A DNA stretch of 18,670 nucleotides from an uncultured Saprospiraceae bacterium (GTDB lineage: Bacteria > Bacteroidota > Bacteroidia > Chitinophagales > Saprospiraceae). The DNA is taken from positions 1 to 18,670 of the forward strand of contig CALGLS010000593.1 in the NCBI GenBank assembly GCA_937959375.1, written 5' to 3'. Shown piece by piece: positions 9,023 through 16,296 of the stretch; positions within the stretch are counted from its first letter, which is position 1, and every line of letters starts with the position of its first letter. The notes below the pieces were generated by a model. It searched no databases and was not told the DNA's origin. It saw nothing but the letters and a program-made list of their open reading frames with translations. A program made the translations under genes and the position numbers.

Positions 9023-11553
9023 TAAAAATCCATTTTTAGTCGCAGATTAATACGTCTGGATGTTAGATAATTAGGGATGGCAAATTGGGTGTTATAAATC
9101 GTTTTGATCCAAGTATTAGATGCTACGTTTTGTACCTGTAATAAGTTGAATACTTCTAAACTCAACCAAGTACTTCGACTAAATCGAAGTGGATGATTTG
9201 GTTTCTTATTGCGCCAACCTTCGTCCCATAGGTTAACCGAAAAACCAATATCAACTCGATGGTATGCTGAATAGCGATAAGTATTTCTAAACGTTTCATT
9301 ACGATCCAACAAACCATAAGGCAAACCTGTTCCAAATGAAAAGTTCAAATGCATTTTGAAATTCTGATTCATTGGTAGGTAATCCTGAAAAAACATGTTG
9401 AGTGTCATGAAGCGATCGGTTGGACGAGCTACATCTTTTACTTCTGTTGCTTCTGCTTCACCAATCTCTCGCTTTAGATGTTGGATACCGTCGAGTTGTT
9501 CACGTGCTCGGAGAAATGATAAGTTAATCCAAGATTCTGCCCCTGGTACGAACTCTCCATTAAGTCGCATATCAACTCCTACAATATACCCCTTTGCATC
9601 ATTATCTCCAGAGTAACGAATACGTACATTATCAACATCGTAAGAGATTAAATCCCAAAGTTTTTTATAGTAAAGTTCTGTAATTAATCGGAATGGTTTT
9701 GGGCTATACCGTCCCATCTTAAAGTCGTAAGTCAAACCTCCAACCAGGTGAAATGATTTTTGTGAACGCACATCTGTATTGACATTACCATTCACATCAC
9801 GAAGTTCTCGATAAAAAGGCGATTGAAAATACAAACCCGAAGCCAAACGATATGAAACATTGCGTTTTCGGTTCAATGGCTTGTACAACAATTGAGCACG
9901 CGGCGACACAAATAATTCTTTATTCAAGTCCCAAAATTGGGTTCGCACTCCTGCACTAACTTTCAATTCGTGAATGCTATCTTTCGTATGTGTATAGGTG
10001 TCTTGCACATAAGCAGAAAAACGGTTCGAATTTAAGTTGTTTCTAGTTTTCAAAACCGTTTTCAAATTCAAGGCAGTCGTATCGTAATTCAAGGAATAAC
10101 CCGCTGAATCTAAGCGTTCCCACTCGTTTATTTCATCTTCTATACGCTCATTTTGGTAGCGCATTCCCCATTGAAAAAAGTGACTACCACTTACTCCTGG
10201 GCTTGGGTCTTTAAATGGAATTTCAAGTCCTCCTTTATGTGCAGCATTGGTTACAGTTGAATACAAATAATTTCGAGTGTACTGGTGTTGTGTACCAGTC
10301 CCCAACACAGCTACTACATCTCCAAAATTATCTGAACCTAAATCTGATTCTACCTGCCCCAAACTATAGCGACCGATGATATCAAAACGTTCTGTTTCAT
10401 TACTTCCATAAGTCGAAGCTAGGAATTTTAAATAAAAAGGATTCTCTTCCCGATCAGGAATGTAGGTTAACGATAGGCCTCCCATTGAGGTTATAAATTC
10501 ATCTATTTCTTGACCTTCAAAAACGGAGGTCAACTGCAAGGCAAAGTCAATCAAACCAAGTGCTGTACTTCTGGACTGAGGTACAAAGGAATATTTCGCA
10601 CTGTTGTAATTTCCGATAAATCCAATCTGCCAATCTCTGGTAATATCATAAGTCAGATAAGTTTGAACATCTACAAAGTTGGGCGCATACTCTCCTGTTA
10701 CATCTAATGAACCAAGTAAGTATTGTGTCGTTTTGTAACGTGCTCCCATCAGATAACGGAAACGCTTATATCCTTTTCGATCTGCTTTTATACTTCCTTC
10801 TACGTGAGCTGATGCTCCCAAAAAACTCATACCTACTGAAGCTCGAAGTGAATCAGGTCGCTTGTATTTTATATCTAAAACTGAAGACAATTTATCACCA
10901 TATCGAGCTTGAAATCCTCCAGATGAAAAAGACAAATCACGGATCATATCAATATTGGGAAAAGTCAATCCTTCCTGTTGACCAGAACGGATAAGCTGTG
11001 GTCTGTAGATTTCAAAATCATTGACATAAACTAGATTCTCATCGTAGTTACCACCACGTACATTGTATTGTGAGCTTAATTCTCCTCCTGTTCCACTATT
11101 GGTTCCTAATGCGATGTGTGGTAATACGGATTCGAAGTTGCCCGTTGTCACAGGAAGTAACTTCAAGGCAGTTACCTTTTCTTTTATCATTCCTTCTTCT
11201 TCGATTCGGCTTTCAACGATTTCTATTTCAGTACCAGAATTGATGGCCGGTAGTGCCACGTCGATTCGCTTTTTGGCACCAGCCTCCAGAGCATCTACGC
11301 GAACGACTGCCTCTTCGAAACCGATTCTAGAAAAAACAAGATTGATGGCTTCTCCAGCGGCAATAGAAATCGAGTACTTACCATTTACGTCAGCTTCTAC
11401 TCCAGTAGTAGTATTTTGAATAACGACGTTGGCAAATTCAATTCCTTCTCCTCCTGATGCATCTGAAACTCGACCAATAATAGTCGCCGTTTCTGTTTGC
11501 GCCTGCAAGTTAAAGCTGATTGATAAAAGTAGTAATAGGTAGAATAGTCTCAT
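9022..11553 (-). CDS. TonB-dependent outer-membrane receptor with carboxypeptidase-regulatory-like N-domain
   Basis: An 843-residue protein. A signal peptide (1-19, ending LQAQ) is followed by a CarboxypepD_reg-like β-domain (about 24-105, with GRVSDASGGEGIEFANVVI and DVNGKYSI). Next come a plug (about 125-230, with SQYNVRGGNYDENLVYVNDFE, NIDMIRDLSFSSGGFQARYGD and SVLDI) and a β-barrel ending in a C-terminal Phe (LRLKMDF). This is the Bacteroidota TonB-dependent receptor plan for energised uptake across the outer membrane. There is no SusD-like lipoprotein beside it, so polysaccharide uptake of the Sus type is not indicated and the ligand is unknown. It is about 136 bp downstream of rpe on the same strand, separated by a repeat element. 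It overlaps the next gene by one base. Confidence 0.9.
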   Translation of the reverse strand: MRLFYLLLLLSISFNLQAQTETATIIGRVSDASGGEGIEFANVVIQNTTTGVEADVNGKYSISIAAGEAINLVFSRIGFEEAVVRVDALEAGAKKRIDVALPAINSGTEIEIVESRIEEEGMIKEKVTALKLLPVTTGNFESVLPHIALGTNSGTGGELSSQYNVRGGNYDENLVYVNDFEIYRPQLIRSGQQEGLTFPNIDMIRDLSFSSGGFQARYGDKLSSVLDIKYKRPDSLRASVGMSFLGASAHVEGSIKADRKGYKRFRYLMGARYKTTQYLLGSLDVTGEYAPNFVDVQTYLTYDITRDWQIGFIGNYNSAKYSFVPQSRSTALGLIDFALQLTSVFEGQEIDEFITSMGGLSLTYIPDREENPFYLKFLASTYGSNETERFDIIGRYSLGQVESDLGSDNFGDVVAVLGTGTQHQYTRNYLYSTVTNAAHKGGLEIPFKDPSPGVSGSHFFQWGMRYQNERIEDEINEWERLDSAGYSLNYDTTALNLKTVLKTRNNLNSNRFSAYVQDTYTHTKDSIHELKVSAGVRTQFWDLNKELFVSPRAQLLYKPLNRKRNVSYRLASGLYFQSPFYRELRDVNGNVNTDVRSQKSFHLVGGLTYDFKMGRYSPKPFRLITELYYKKLWDLISYDVDNVRIRYSGDNDAKGYIVGVDMRLNGEFVPGAESWINLSFLRAREQLDGIQHLKREIGEAEATEVKDVARPTDRFMTLNMFFQDYLPMNQNFKMHLNFSFGTGLPYGLLDRNETFRNTYRYSAYHRVDIGFSVNLWDEGWRNKKPNHPLRFSRSTWLSLEVFNLLQVQNVASNTWIKTIYNTQFAIPNYLTSRRINLRLKMDF

Positions 11554-11571
11554 TAAATCGGGTTGTTTTTT

Positions 11572-11681
11572 AGTGGGAAGTTGGAGGTAGGAGGTGGGAA
11601 GTACAGTCGACCGCGGAGCTCCGCGTCTGATTTACGTTAGGGGGAAACTTCCCACCTCCAACTTCCCACTTCCAACCTACC
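11572..11681. repeat. Intergenic inverted-repeat element A (CGTTAG core)
   Basis: Bases 11572-11602 and 11647-11670 form a perfect 24-bp inverted repeat, except that the left arm has 7 extra bases (AGGAGGT). The arms are built from GGGAAGTTGGAGGT-like words; the right side continues with the same words to 11681. The centre holds a perfect 14-bp palindrome (CGCGGAGCTCCGCG, 11612-11625) and then ACGTTAGGGGGAA (11634-11646). It lies between rpe (8 bp past its stop) and the receptor gene, so it would be in any shared transcript. Confidence 0.8.
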
Positions 11682-11689
11682 TAATTCAT

Positions 11690-12361
11690 TTAAGCTTGGA
11701 AAACATCCTTTCCAATAGCCTTCATACGGGAAATAGTGTCTAAAGGGTTCTCCGATTTGAAAACACTGCTTCCAGCAACCAGCACATCGGCACCAGCTTT
11801 GAGCAAAGATTCCGCATTTTGCAAACCAACTCCCCCGTCTATTTCGATCAAGGTATTGGTATTTCTAACGGTAATCATCTCTTTCAATTGTGCTACTTTC
11901 TTCAAGGTTTGATAAATAAACTTCTGGCCGCCATATCCGGGGTTAACCGACATAAGAACAACCATATCTGTCTCCTCTATTACATTTTCCAAAACGCTAA
12001 CGGGCGTATGTGGATTGAGCGCGACTCCCGCCTTGGCTCCTGTAGCTTTTATTTGTTGGATGGTGCGGTGCAAATGGGGGCATGCTTCATAATGCACTGA
12101 AATCACATCTGCTCCTGCCTCTCTAAATTGCTCAATGTATTTTTCAGGTTCTACTATCATCAGGTGAACATCCAGTGGCTTCGTTGCCATTTTTTTCATA
12201 GCAGCTACTATAAACATTCCAAAACTTATGTTTGGGACAAAACGGCCATCCATCACGTCTACATGATACCAGTCTGCCTCGCTTTTATTGACCATGTCAA
12301 AATCTTTTTGAAGATTCGTGTAGTCTGCTGCTAAGACTGAAGGAGCTATAAGATGTTTCAT
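11690..12361 (-). CDS. rpe: Ribulose-phosphate 3-epimerase
   Basis: A 223-residue protein of the usual Rpe length. It interconverts D-ribulose 5-phosphate and D-xylulose 5-phosphate in the non-oxidative pentose phosphate pathway, as a cytosolic TIM barrel. Visible motifs in order: APSVLAAD (S8 near the active site), HVDVMDGRFVPN (H33, catalytic D35, M37), LDVHLMI (H66), MSVNPGYGGQ (phosphate and substrate loop, 137-146) and IEIDGGV (catalytic D175). H33, D35, H66 and D175 are the expected metal-binding set. The start is immediately followed by the family's opening strand. It lies downstream of the exonuclease gene and upstream of the receptor on the same strand, but repeat elements fill both gaps, so co-transcription is uncertain. 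Confidence 0.97.
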   Translation of the reverse strand: MKHLIAPSVLAADYTNLQKDFDMVNKSEADWYHVDVMDGRFVPNISFGMFIVAAMKKMATKPLDVHLMIVEPEKYIEQFREAGADVISVHYEACPHLHRTIQQIKATGAKAGVALNPHTPVSVLENVIEETDMVVLMSVNPGYGGQKFIYQTLKKVAQLKEMITVRNTNTLIEIDGGVGLQNAESLLKAGADVLVAGSSVFKSENPLDTISRMKAIGKDVFQA

Positions 12362-12423
12362 GTTGAATTTTGTATTTTTTATGATTGGTTAATTGATATT
12401 ACGTTTCTATTGTAGTTTTTTTT

Positions 12424-12534
12424 GAGACGGAAGACCAAAGTTTCCCTCTATCACAAGAGACACGTTAGAAGAGCACTTCGGACTTCCGTCTCTATCTGGC
12501 AGCGCAGCTAGACAGGTTCGGCCTTCCGTCTTGA
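12424..12534. repeat. Intergenic inverted-repeat element B (CGTTAG core)
   Basis: Bases 12424-12436 (GAGACGGAAGACC) pair with 12480-12492 (12 of 13 bases). Inside are CAAAGTTTCCC and ACGTTAGAAGAGC (12462-12474). The element continues with TATCTGGCAGCGCAGC and a further copy of the CTTCCGTC word, reaching the exonuclease stop codon at 12535. Bases 12488-12521 are the exact reverse complement of 13352-13385 in element C. Confidence 0.8.
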
Positions 12535-13284
12535 CTACACATGAACAATCTGCTCAGGTTCCAACGTTGGCATGCGCATATATTTAAGTAACAACTGCAC
12601 TACTGCTAGCACATCCTTTTCGCAATAGCGAGCGATTCGATCCAAGTCTTTTTCTTCCCAGTAAACTCGTCCTACTTCAGATCCATCAATATCATCTTTT
12701 GGAGAAGGTAAGTCGAAGACTGCCATTAATAATTTGAGGGCCGTATAGTTTTTGTAATCTCCGAATTTCCAGAGTTCCAAGGTATCCAACATGTACTTTG
12801 TCTCCCAAGGTTTTTTGCCAGCGATGTTAAGAAGGGTTGGAAGTGGTAGTTGGTTGATCAATAATCGGCGACACATATAGGGTACATCAAACTCTCGAAC
12901 GTTGTGCCCACAGAGGTAATGTTTATTTGGATTTTTATAGTATTGGTTCAGTAATTCTGAAAAATCCTTGAGGAGTGCAGCTTCGTCATCATCTGCGTAG
13001 GACTTGAGTCGAACCACTAATTGATTGGTCTTAGGGTCGCGGATAACGATCCCCACTGAAATACAAACGATCTTGCCGAATTCTGCAAAAATGCCTGCTT
13101 TTTCAGGATACAAGGCTTTTGATTCGCCTTCTTCTAGGCCCTCATCATATTTTCGTAGAATTTGCTTACTTTTTATATCCCAAAGCTTTTGGAAAGTCTC
13201 GCTTTGTGAATCATAGTCTTTTTGGTTAGAAACCGTCTCAATATCGAGAAAAAGAACATTGGTAATGTCGATGTTTTCCAGCAT
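12535..13284 (-). CDS. Predicted 3'-5' exonuclease, PolB exonuclease-like (DEDDy, PolB_exo_2 type)
   Basis: A 249-residue protein with the three exonuclease motifs of the RNase H-like DEDD fold. Exo I is LFLDIETV (D14, E16), Exo II is CGHNVREFDVPYM (D133), and Exo III is YCEKDVLAV (Y220, D224), which gives the DEDDy subtype. It resembles the stand-alone 'exonuclease domain of PolB' family, common in Bacteroidota. A 3'-5' DNA or RNA exonuclease role in the cytosol is expected; the physiological substrate is not known from sequence. A TATATTCG sequence 27-34 bases before the ATG is one base from the TAnnTTTG -7 box. The gene is bracketed by inverted copies of the same 34-bp sequence (elements B and C). 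Confidence 0.88.
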   Translation of the reverse strand: MLENIDITNVLFLDIETVSNQKDYDSQSETFQKLWDIKSKQILRKYDEGLEEGESKALYPEKAGIFAEFGKIVCISVGIVIRDPKTNQLVVRLKSYADDDEAALLKDFSELLNQYYKNPNKHYLCGHNVREFDVPYMCRRLLINQLPLPTLLNIAGKKPWETKYMLDTLELWKFGDYKNYTALKLLMAVFDLPSPKDDIDGSEVGRVYWEEKDLDRIARYCEKDVLAVVQLLLKYMRMPTLEPEQIVHV

Positions 13285-13337
13285 AGTTAAAGTGATTTGG
13301 TGAAGGTCTCGCGAATATAGGGAAAAGTTGGATAAGT

Positions 13338-13457
13338 CGGAAGACCGTAGACCGAACCTGTCTAGCTGCGCTGCCAGATAGAGACCAAAGTTTCCCGCGA
13401 ACGTATAGTTTTATTAGATGGGCTCTTCGGTCTTCCGTCTCTATCTGGCAGCGCAGC
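13338..13457. repeat. Intergenic inverted-repeat element C (diverged core)
   Basis: Two inverted pairs interleave. CGGAAGACCG (13338-13347) matches 13428-13437 perfectly, and the 20-base arm at 13365-13384 (GCTGCGCTGCCAGATAGAGA) matches 13438-13457 perfectly. The centre keeps CAAAGTTTCCC and a diverged core TTAGATGGGC (13414-13423), where element B has TTAGAAGAGC. It sits upstream of the exonuclease gene, just beyond its likely promoter. Confidence 0.75.
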
Positions 13458-13710
13458 CTACTGTATATACATAAGTCTATCGTAATTTTTCATTCGGCAT
13501 TAAAGTAAGATAATAATGAATCACTGAATCATTGAATTCTGAATTTTGATTTCCCCCTGAACATTGGCACTCGATTAATAGTTAAAATCTATGGTATTTA
13601 ACACGTTAGAAGGCAAAAAATCAACGATTCAAAATTCAGAACTCAACGATTCATAATTTATCAAGTTCCAAAACATACATCTGAGTTACAACTTATGTGT
13701 ATACGGTAGG
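13457..13710. repeat. Long-range 20-bp inverted repeat enclosing element F
   Basis: Bases 13457-13476 (CCTACTGTATATACATAAGT) are matched by the reverse complement of 13691-13710 with only two differences, both wobble-compatible in one orientation. The pair encloses element F. It directly joins the GGCAGCGCAGC word on both sides (13448-13457 and 13709-13719). Confidence 0.7.
13513..13659. repeat. Intergenic inverted-repeat element F (CGTTAG core)
   Basis: The left arm (about 13513-13549) and right arm (13621-13659) pair with two mismatches plus one 8-base insertion in the left arm (ACTGAATC). They are built from GAATCATTGAATT-like words. The centre has a 6-bp hairpin (GTTAAA at 13581-13586, TTTAAC at 13597-13602) immediately followed by ACGTTAGAAGGC (13603-13614). 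This is the same order as in the other elements, but with unrelated arms. Confidence 0.75.
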
Positions 13711-13742
13711 CAGCGCAGCTAGACAGTTTCGGTCTTCCGTCC
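13709..13742. repeat. Partial repeat copy (tail of elements B and C)
   Basis: This is a direct copy of the tail of element B (12499-12530), with GCAGCGCAGCTAGACAG, then TTCGG and CTTCCGTC, differing at a few positions. No separate core or second arm was found next to it. Confidence 0.7.
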
Positions 13743-14084
13743 AAGCTATCATCTGATCAACTGAGCCAGACATACCACATTCCAACTTTCAACAAACCCA
13801 AGCTCATATTTCCAAAAAGAATGCTCCTACTTACCATAATATATGCTAACTTTGTAATGTAATTTGATGCATTTGAATTGAATTCGACTGGTATTAGTCA
13901 ATTGATTTTATGCTTATTTTACTGCTAATTAATACTATAATCGCCCCCGATTAAGTTATTGATTGGTAAATTAAAAGAGGGAAGTTTACTAAAAATTAAG
14001 TGATCACTCATTCAGAAGTTCGCTTATTTAGAAAGTTCTCAACAAACAGACGTATTTATAACTTCAATAATAAAACCTTTAACT
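13743..14084 (+). promoter_or_regulatory. Leader region with possible promoter of the coiled-coil gene
   Basis: No ORF was seen. TAACTTTG at 13847-13854 matches the Bacteroidota -7 consensus TAnnTTTG exactly. No clear -33 TTG element is present at the usual distance. If used, it would give a 5' leader of about 225 bases, so a nearer unrecognised promoter is possible. Confidence 0.35.
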
Positions 14085-15080
14085 ATGAGTTTCTCAAGAG
14101 ATTCAAAATCAAAATTGACTGCAGTCGCAGCCACCGTTATTATCGCCCTTTTGGGTATCAACGCCTTCTTACTTTATAATAAGATCTCACAAGCAAAGGT
14201 CATTGACCAACAAGCTATTGAGCTAACTACCGCAGATCAACTTCGTGCTGAACTAGACAAAAATTACCACGAAACTTTATCTGAGCTAGAAGAAATGCGC
14301 GGTAATAATGAAGAGCTTAACGAAATGATTGACAAGCAAAAGGTTGAGCTTAAAGAACAAAAAAATAAAATCAGTCGATTAATTCGATCTGGAAAAACAT
14401 CAAAAGCTGATTTGGCGGAAGCCCGTACTCAAATGGATCAGTTTAAATTACAACTTGATCGTTACCTCGCAGAAAACAATGCTTTGAAAGAGGAAAAAGC
14501 AATGCTGACGCAGCAAACAGTTCAACTTACGCAGGAAAAACAAAACCTTGAAGGTCAAATTTCACAGGAGCGAACGATGAACAATGAGTTGGTAACTGCC
14601 AAAGCTGCCTTGGTTAGCGAAAAGGAAATGCTTGAATCGCAAAATCAAAACCTTTCAACGAAGGTAACTAGAGCTTCAGTAGTCAACGTCGGGAGCGTAC
14701 AAGTAAAAGGTGAAAAGATTCGTAAATCAGGAAAAGTAGTTACAGCTAAAAAAGCTAAAAACGTAGATCGTCTAAAGGTTTGCTTCAACGCTGAACCAAA
14801 CGAGGTAACCGAAAAAGGACTTGAAAAATTCTACATTCGTATGATTAACCCAGTAGGTGAAACGATGGCTGTTGAAAATATGGGATCTGGCGTGATGACT
14901 TCTGCTGATGGTGAAAACGAAATTCGCTACACTCAAATGAAAGAAATCGACTACGATCGCAGCGCCATGATGGCTTGCTTCTACTGGGAACCTGGTACTG
15001 ACTTTCAGAAAGGTAACTATGAGGTGGAGGTTTATAACAAAGGTTATATGGCTGGGAAGTCTACTTTTAAGTTGAAGTAG
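14085..15080 (+). CDS. Membrane-anchored coiled-coil protein with C-terminal β-domain
   Basis: A 331-residue protein. After a short basic N-terminus there is one transmembrane segment (about 11-32, LTAVAATVIIALLGINAFLLY). A long heptad-rich coiled coil follows (about 40-195, with LSELEEMRGNNEELNEM and QLTQEKQNLEGQI). A basic linker (about 203-225) leads to a β-rich domain (about 228-331, ending KSTFKLK). The plan matches a family common in Bacteroidota that is often labelled 'chromosome partitioning protein ParA' or 'SMC-like' in databases. No Walker ATPase motif is present, so those names are not supported. Orientation is probably N-in with the coiled coil in the periplasm; a cell-envelope scaffold role is inference. 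It is followed by a half repeat element and a strong terminator, so it is likely monocistronic. Confidence 0.85.
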   Translation: MSFSRDSKSKLTAVAATVIIALLGINAFLLYNKISQAKVIDQQAIELTTADQLRAELDKNYHETLSELEEMRGNNEELNEMIDKQKVELKEQKNKISRLIRSGKTSKADLAEARTQMDQFKLQLDRYLAENNALKEEKAMLTQQTVQLTQEKQNLEGQISQERTMNNELVTAKAALVSEKEMLESQNQNLSTKVTRASVVNVGSVQVKGEKIRKSGKVVTAKKAKNVDRLKVCFNAEPNEVTEKGLEKFYIRMINPVGETMAVENMGSGVMTSADGENEIRYTQMKEIDYDRSAMMACFYWEPGTDFQKGNYEVEVYNKGYMAGKSTFKLK

Positions 15081-15084
15081 TGAG

Positions 15085-15130
15085 GGGCAGGAAGTTGGAG
15101 GTGGGAAGTTGGAAGTTTCCCACTAACGTG
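15085..15130. repeat. Half copy of repeat element (element H, reverse orientation)
   Basis: Bases 15090-15110 repeat the arm of element A (GAAGTTGGAGGTGGGAAGT). Then TTTCCCACTAACGT (15116-15129) is the reverse complement of the core region of A (ACGTTAG, one changed base, GGGAAA). The second arm is absent or reduced to GTCCAACCT near 15147. It begins 5 bp after the stop codon of the coiled-coil gene. Confidence 0.7.
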
Positions 15131-15193
15131 CTTTAATAACAGCAAAGTCCAACCTAAATAAAATTTTAAGGTCTTTCCATTTTCTACAAAAAG

Positions 15194-15238
15194 CCGCTTA
15201 ACTTTGGTAACTCAAACACCAATGTTAAGCGGTTTTTT
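15194..15238 (+). terminator. Rho-independent terminator after the coiled-coil gene
   Basis: A 14-bp stem with one mismatch (CCGCTTAACTTTGG at 15194-15207, CCAATGTTAAGCGG at 15219-15232) and an 11-base loop is followed by six T. An A-run on the other side (15188-15192) would also give a T-run for minus-strand transcripts. Confidence 0.9.
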
Positions 15239-15327
15239 AATTACTCCCCTATTATGGCTAAATTTATACAACCATTCTTATCGATTTGATGTTTAGCAAG
15301 AGTTACTAATACGCAAACGATAAACTG

Positions 15328-15801
15328 ATGAGTGAAATAACAATGGAAGAGAAGCAAGAAAAAGAAACAAAAGAAAAAGAAGAGATTATCAACCCGATTG
15401 ATCCGGATAAGGTGGCAGAAAATCCACATTTACTCCCTTATGCCCATACGGTTGGTGGCTCTGTTATTAAACCCATCGATAAAGGCCGTGTAAAAGGTCT
15501 CGCCGTAGAAGCGATGTATGACCAAACTGAGATGCAATTGGATCAAATTCGTGAGCAAATCAACCTTTTGGCTGTACAAGCTCAAAAAATAAAGGATCGA
15601 GTCCAAATCTCAGAGGATATATACCTGGCAGAGATGAATTTCAAGCCATTGATCGGTCATATCTACCACCTGTATAAGAAAAAGGACGAAAAGAACGTTT
15701 TGTCTATGATAGCTCCTGCTGAATGGGGGCGAAAAAGTCCTTATGAATTTGTGGCAACGGTCAAATTACTGGCAGATCACACTTGGGACATTCTTGGCTA
15801 A
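15328..15801 (+). CDS. DUF2452 family protein
   Basis: A 157-residue soluble protein matching the DUF2452 pattern. It has a charged N-terminal tail (about 1-20), HTVGGSVIKPIDKGRVKG (about 40-57), a helix with QTEMQLDQIREQINLLA, then LIGHIYHLYKKKD, MIAPAEWG, and a C-terminal KLLADHTWDI. The family is widespread in Bacteroidota and of unknown function; no catalytic motif is obvious. A second in-frame ATG (15343) could be the start instead, since the residues before it are not conserved. The DUF1573 gene begins 24 bp downstream on the same strand, so the two are probably one transcript. No clear TAnnTTTG box was found in the 90 bases upstream. Confidence 0.88.
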   Translation: MSEITMEEKQEKETKEKEEIINPIDPDKVAENPHLLPYAHTVGGSVIKPIDKGRVKGLAVEAMYDQTEMQLDQIREQINLLAVQAQKIKDRVQISEDIYLAEMNFKPLIGHIYHLYKKKDEKNVLSMIAPAEWGRKSPYEFVATVKLLADHTWDILG

Positions 15802-15825
15802 TCTACTCTATAGCAATACTTTACG

Positions 15826-16296
15826 ATGAAACTACTTTGGTTTTCTATCTTCTTAGTTGGTCTTTCAGTTTTACAATTATCCCAATTTCAGGAAAGAGGA
15901 CAAGTCGACATTTGTGCCTCAGCAGAGCAATCACAAGGCTTGGATCCATCAAAGCCTACATTTACCAACCTTGCGCCGTCCGATAGTGCGCCTGTAATTG
16001 AGTGGCTTACAGATACCGAATATGAATTTGGAGATCTGCCCCAAAAACAGGATACAACTGCAACTTTTAAGTTTAAAAATATCACAGATGAGCCGATGAC
16101 CATTGATGCAGTACGTGTTACTTGCGGCTGTACTGCCCCTGATTGGTCGCTGGTTCCTATTGAACCCGATTCAATTGGTGTGATTAATATCGTCTACGAT
16201 GCTAAGAAATCCGGCTATTTCCGCAAGAAAATCCGTGTTTTTGTGAGTGCCCAGCGTTGGTCTGAGAAGATTTATGTTAGTGGCTTTGTGGAGTAG
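15826..16296 (+). CDS. DUF1573 domain protein, exported
   Basis: A 156-residue protein. A hydrophobic N-terminus (LLWFSIFLVGLSVLQL, about 3-18) looks like a signal peptide or anchor. A low-complexity spacer leads to one DUF1573 Ig-like β-sandwich (about 58-156): EYEFGDLPQKQDTTATFKF, the signature VTCGCTAPDW (C100, C102), and a final strand KIYVSGFVE. DUF1573 domains are typical of exported Bacteroidota proteins; the exact role is unknown. It follows the DUF2452 gene by 24 bp. The left arm of repeat element E begins exactly at the stop codon. Confidence 0.88.
   Translation: MKLLWFSIFLVGLSVLQLSQFQERGQVDICASAEQSQGLDPSKPTFTNLAPSDSAPVIEWLTDTEYEFGDLPQKQDTTATFKFKNITDEPMTIDAVRVTCGCTAPDWSLVPIEPDSIGVINIVYDAKKSGYFRKKIRVFVSAQRWSEKIYVSGFVE

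Noticed and set aside
11603..11646. The CGCGGAGCTCCGCG hairpin as a stand-alone terminator of rpe
   Set aside because: No T-run follows on either strand, and the same position in the other elements holds unrelated hairpins, so it is better read as part of the repeat element.
12488..13385. Exonuclease gene as cargo of a transposon or integron-like unit
   Set aside because: There is no transposase or integrase, and no target duplication was seen. The 34-bp sequence also appears partly elsewhere (13709-13742), so dispersed repeats explain it better.
14085..15080. ParA or SMC chromosome-partitioning annotation for the coiled-coil protein
   Set aside because: No Walker A, Walker B or ABC signature is present, and there is an N-terminal transmembrane segment.
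15241..15429. Minus-strand 62-codon frame overlapping the start of the DUF2452 gene
   Set aside because: Its Phe-rich sequence is the complement of the Lys/Glu-rich DUF2452 N-terminus and has no family resemblance.
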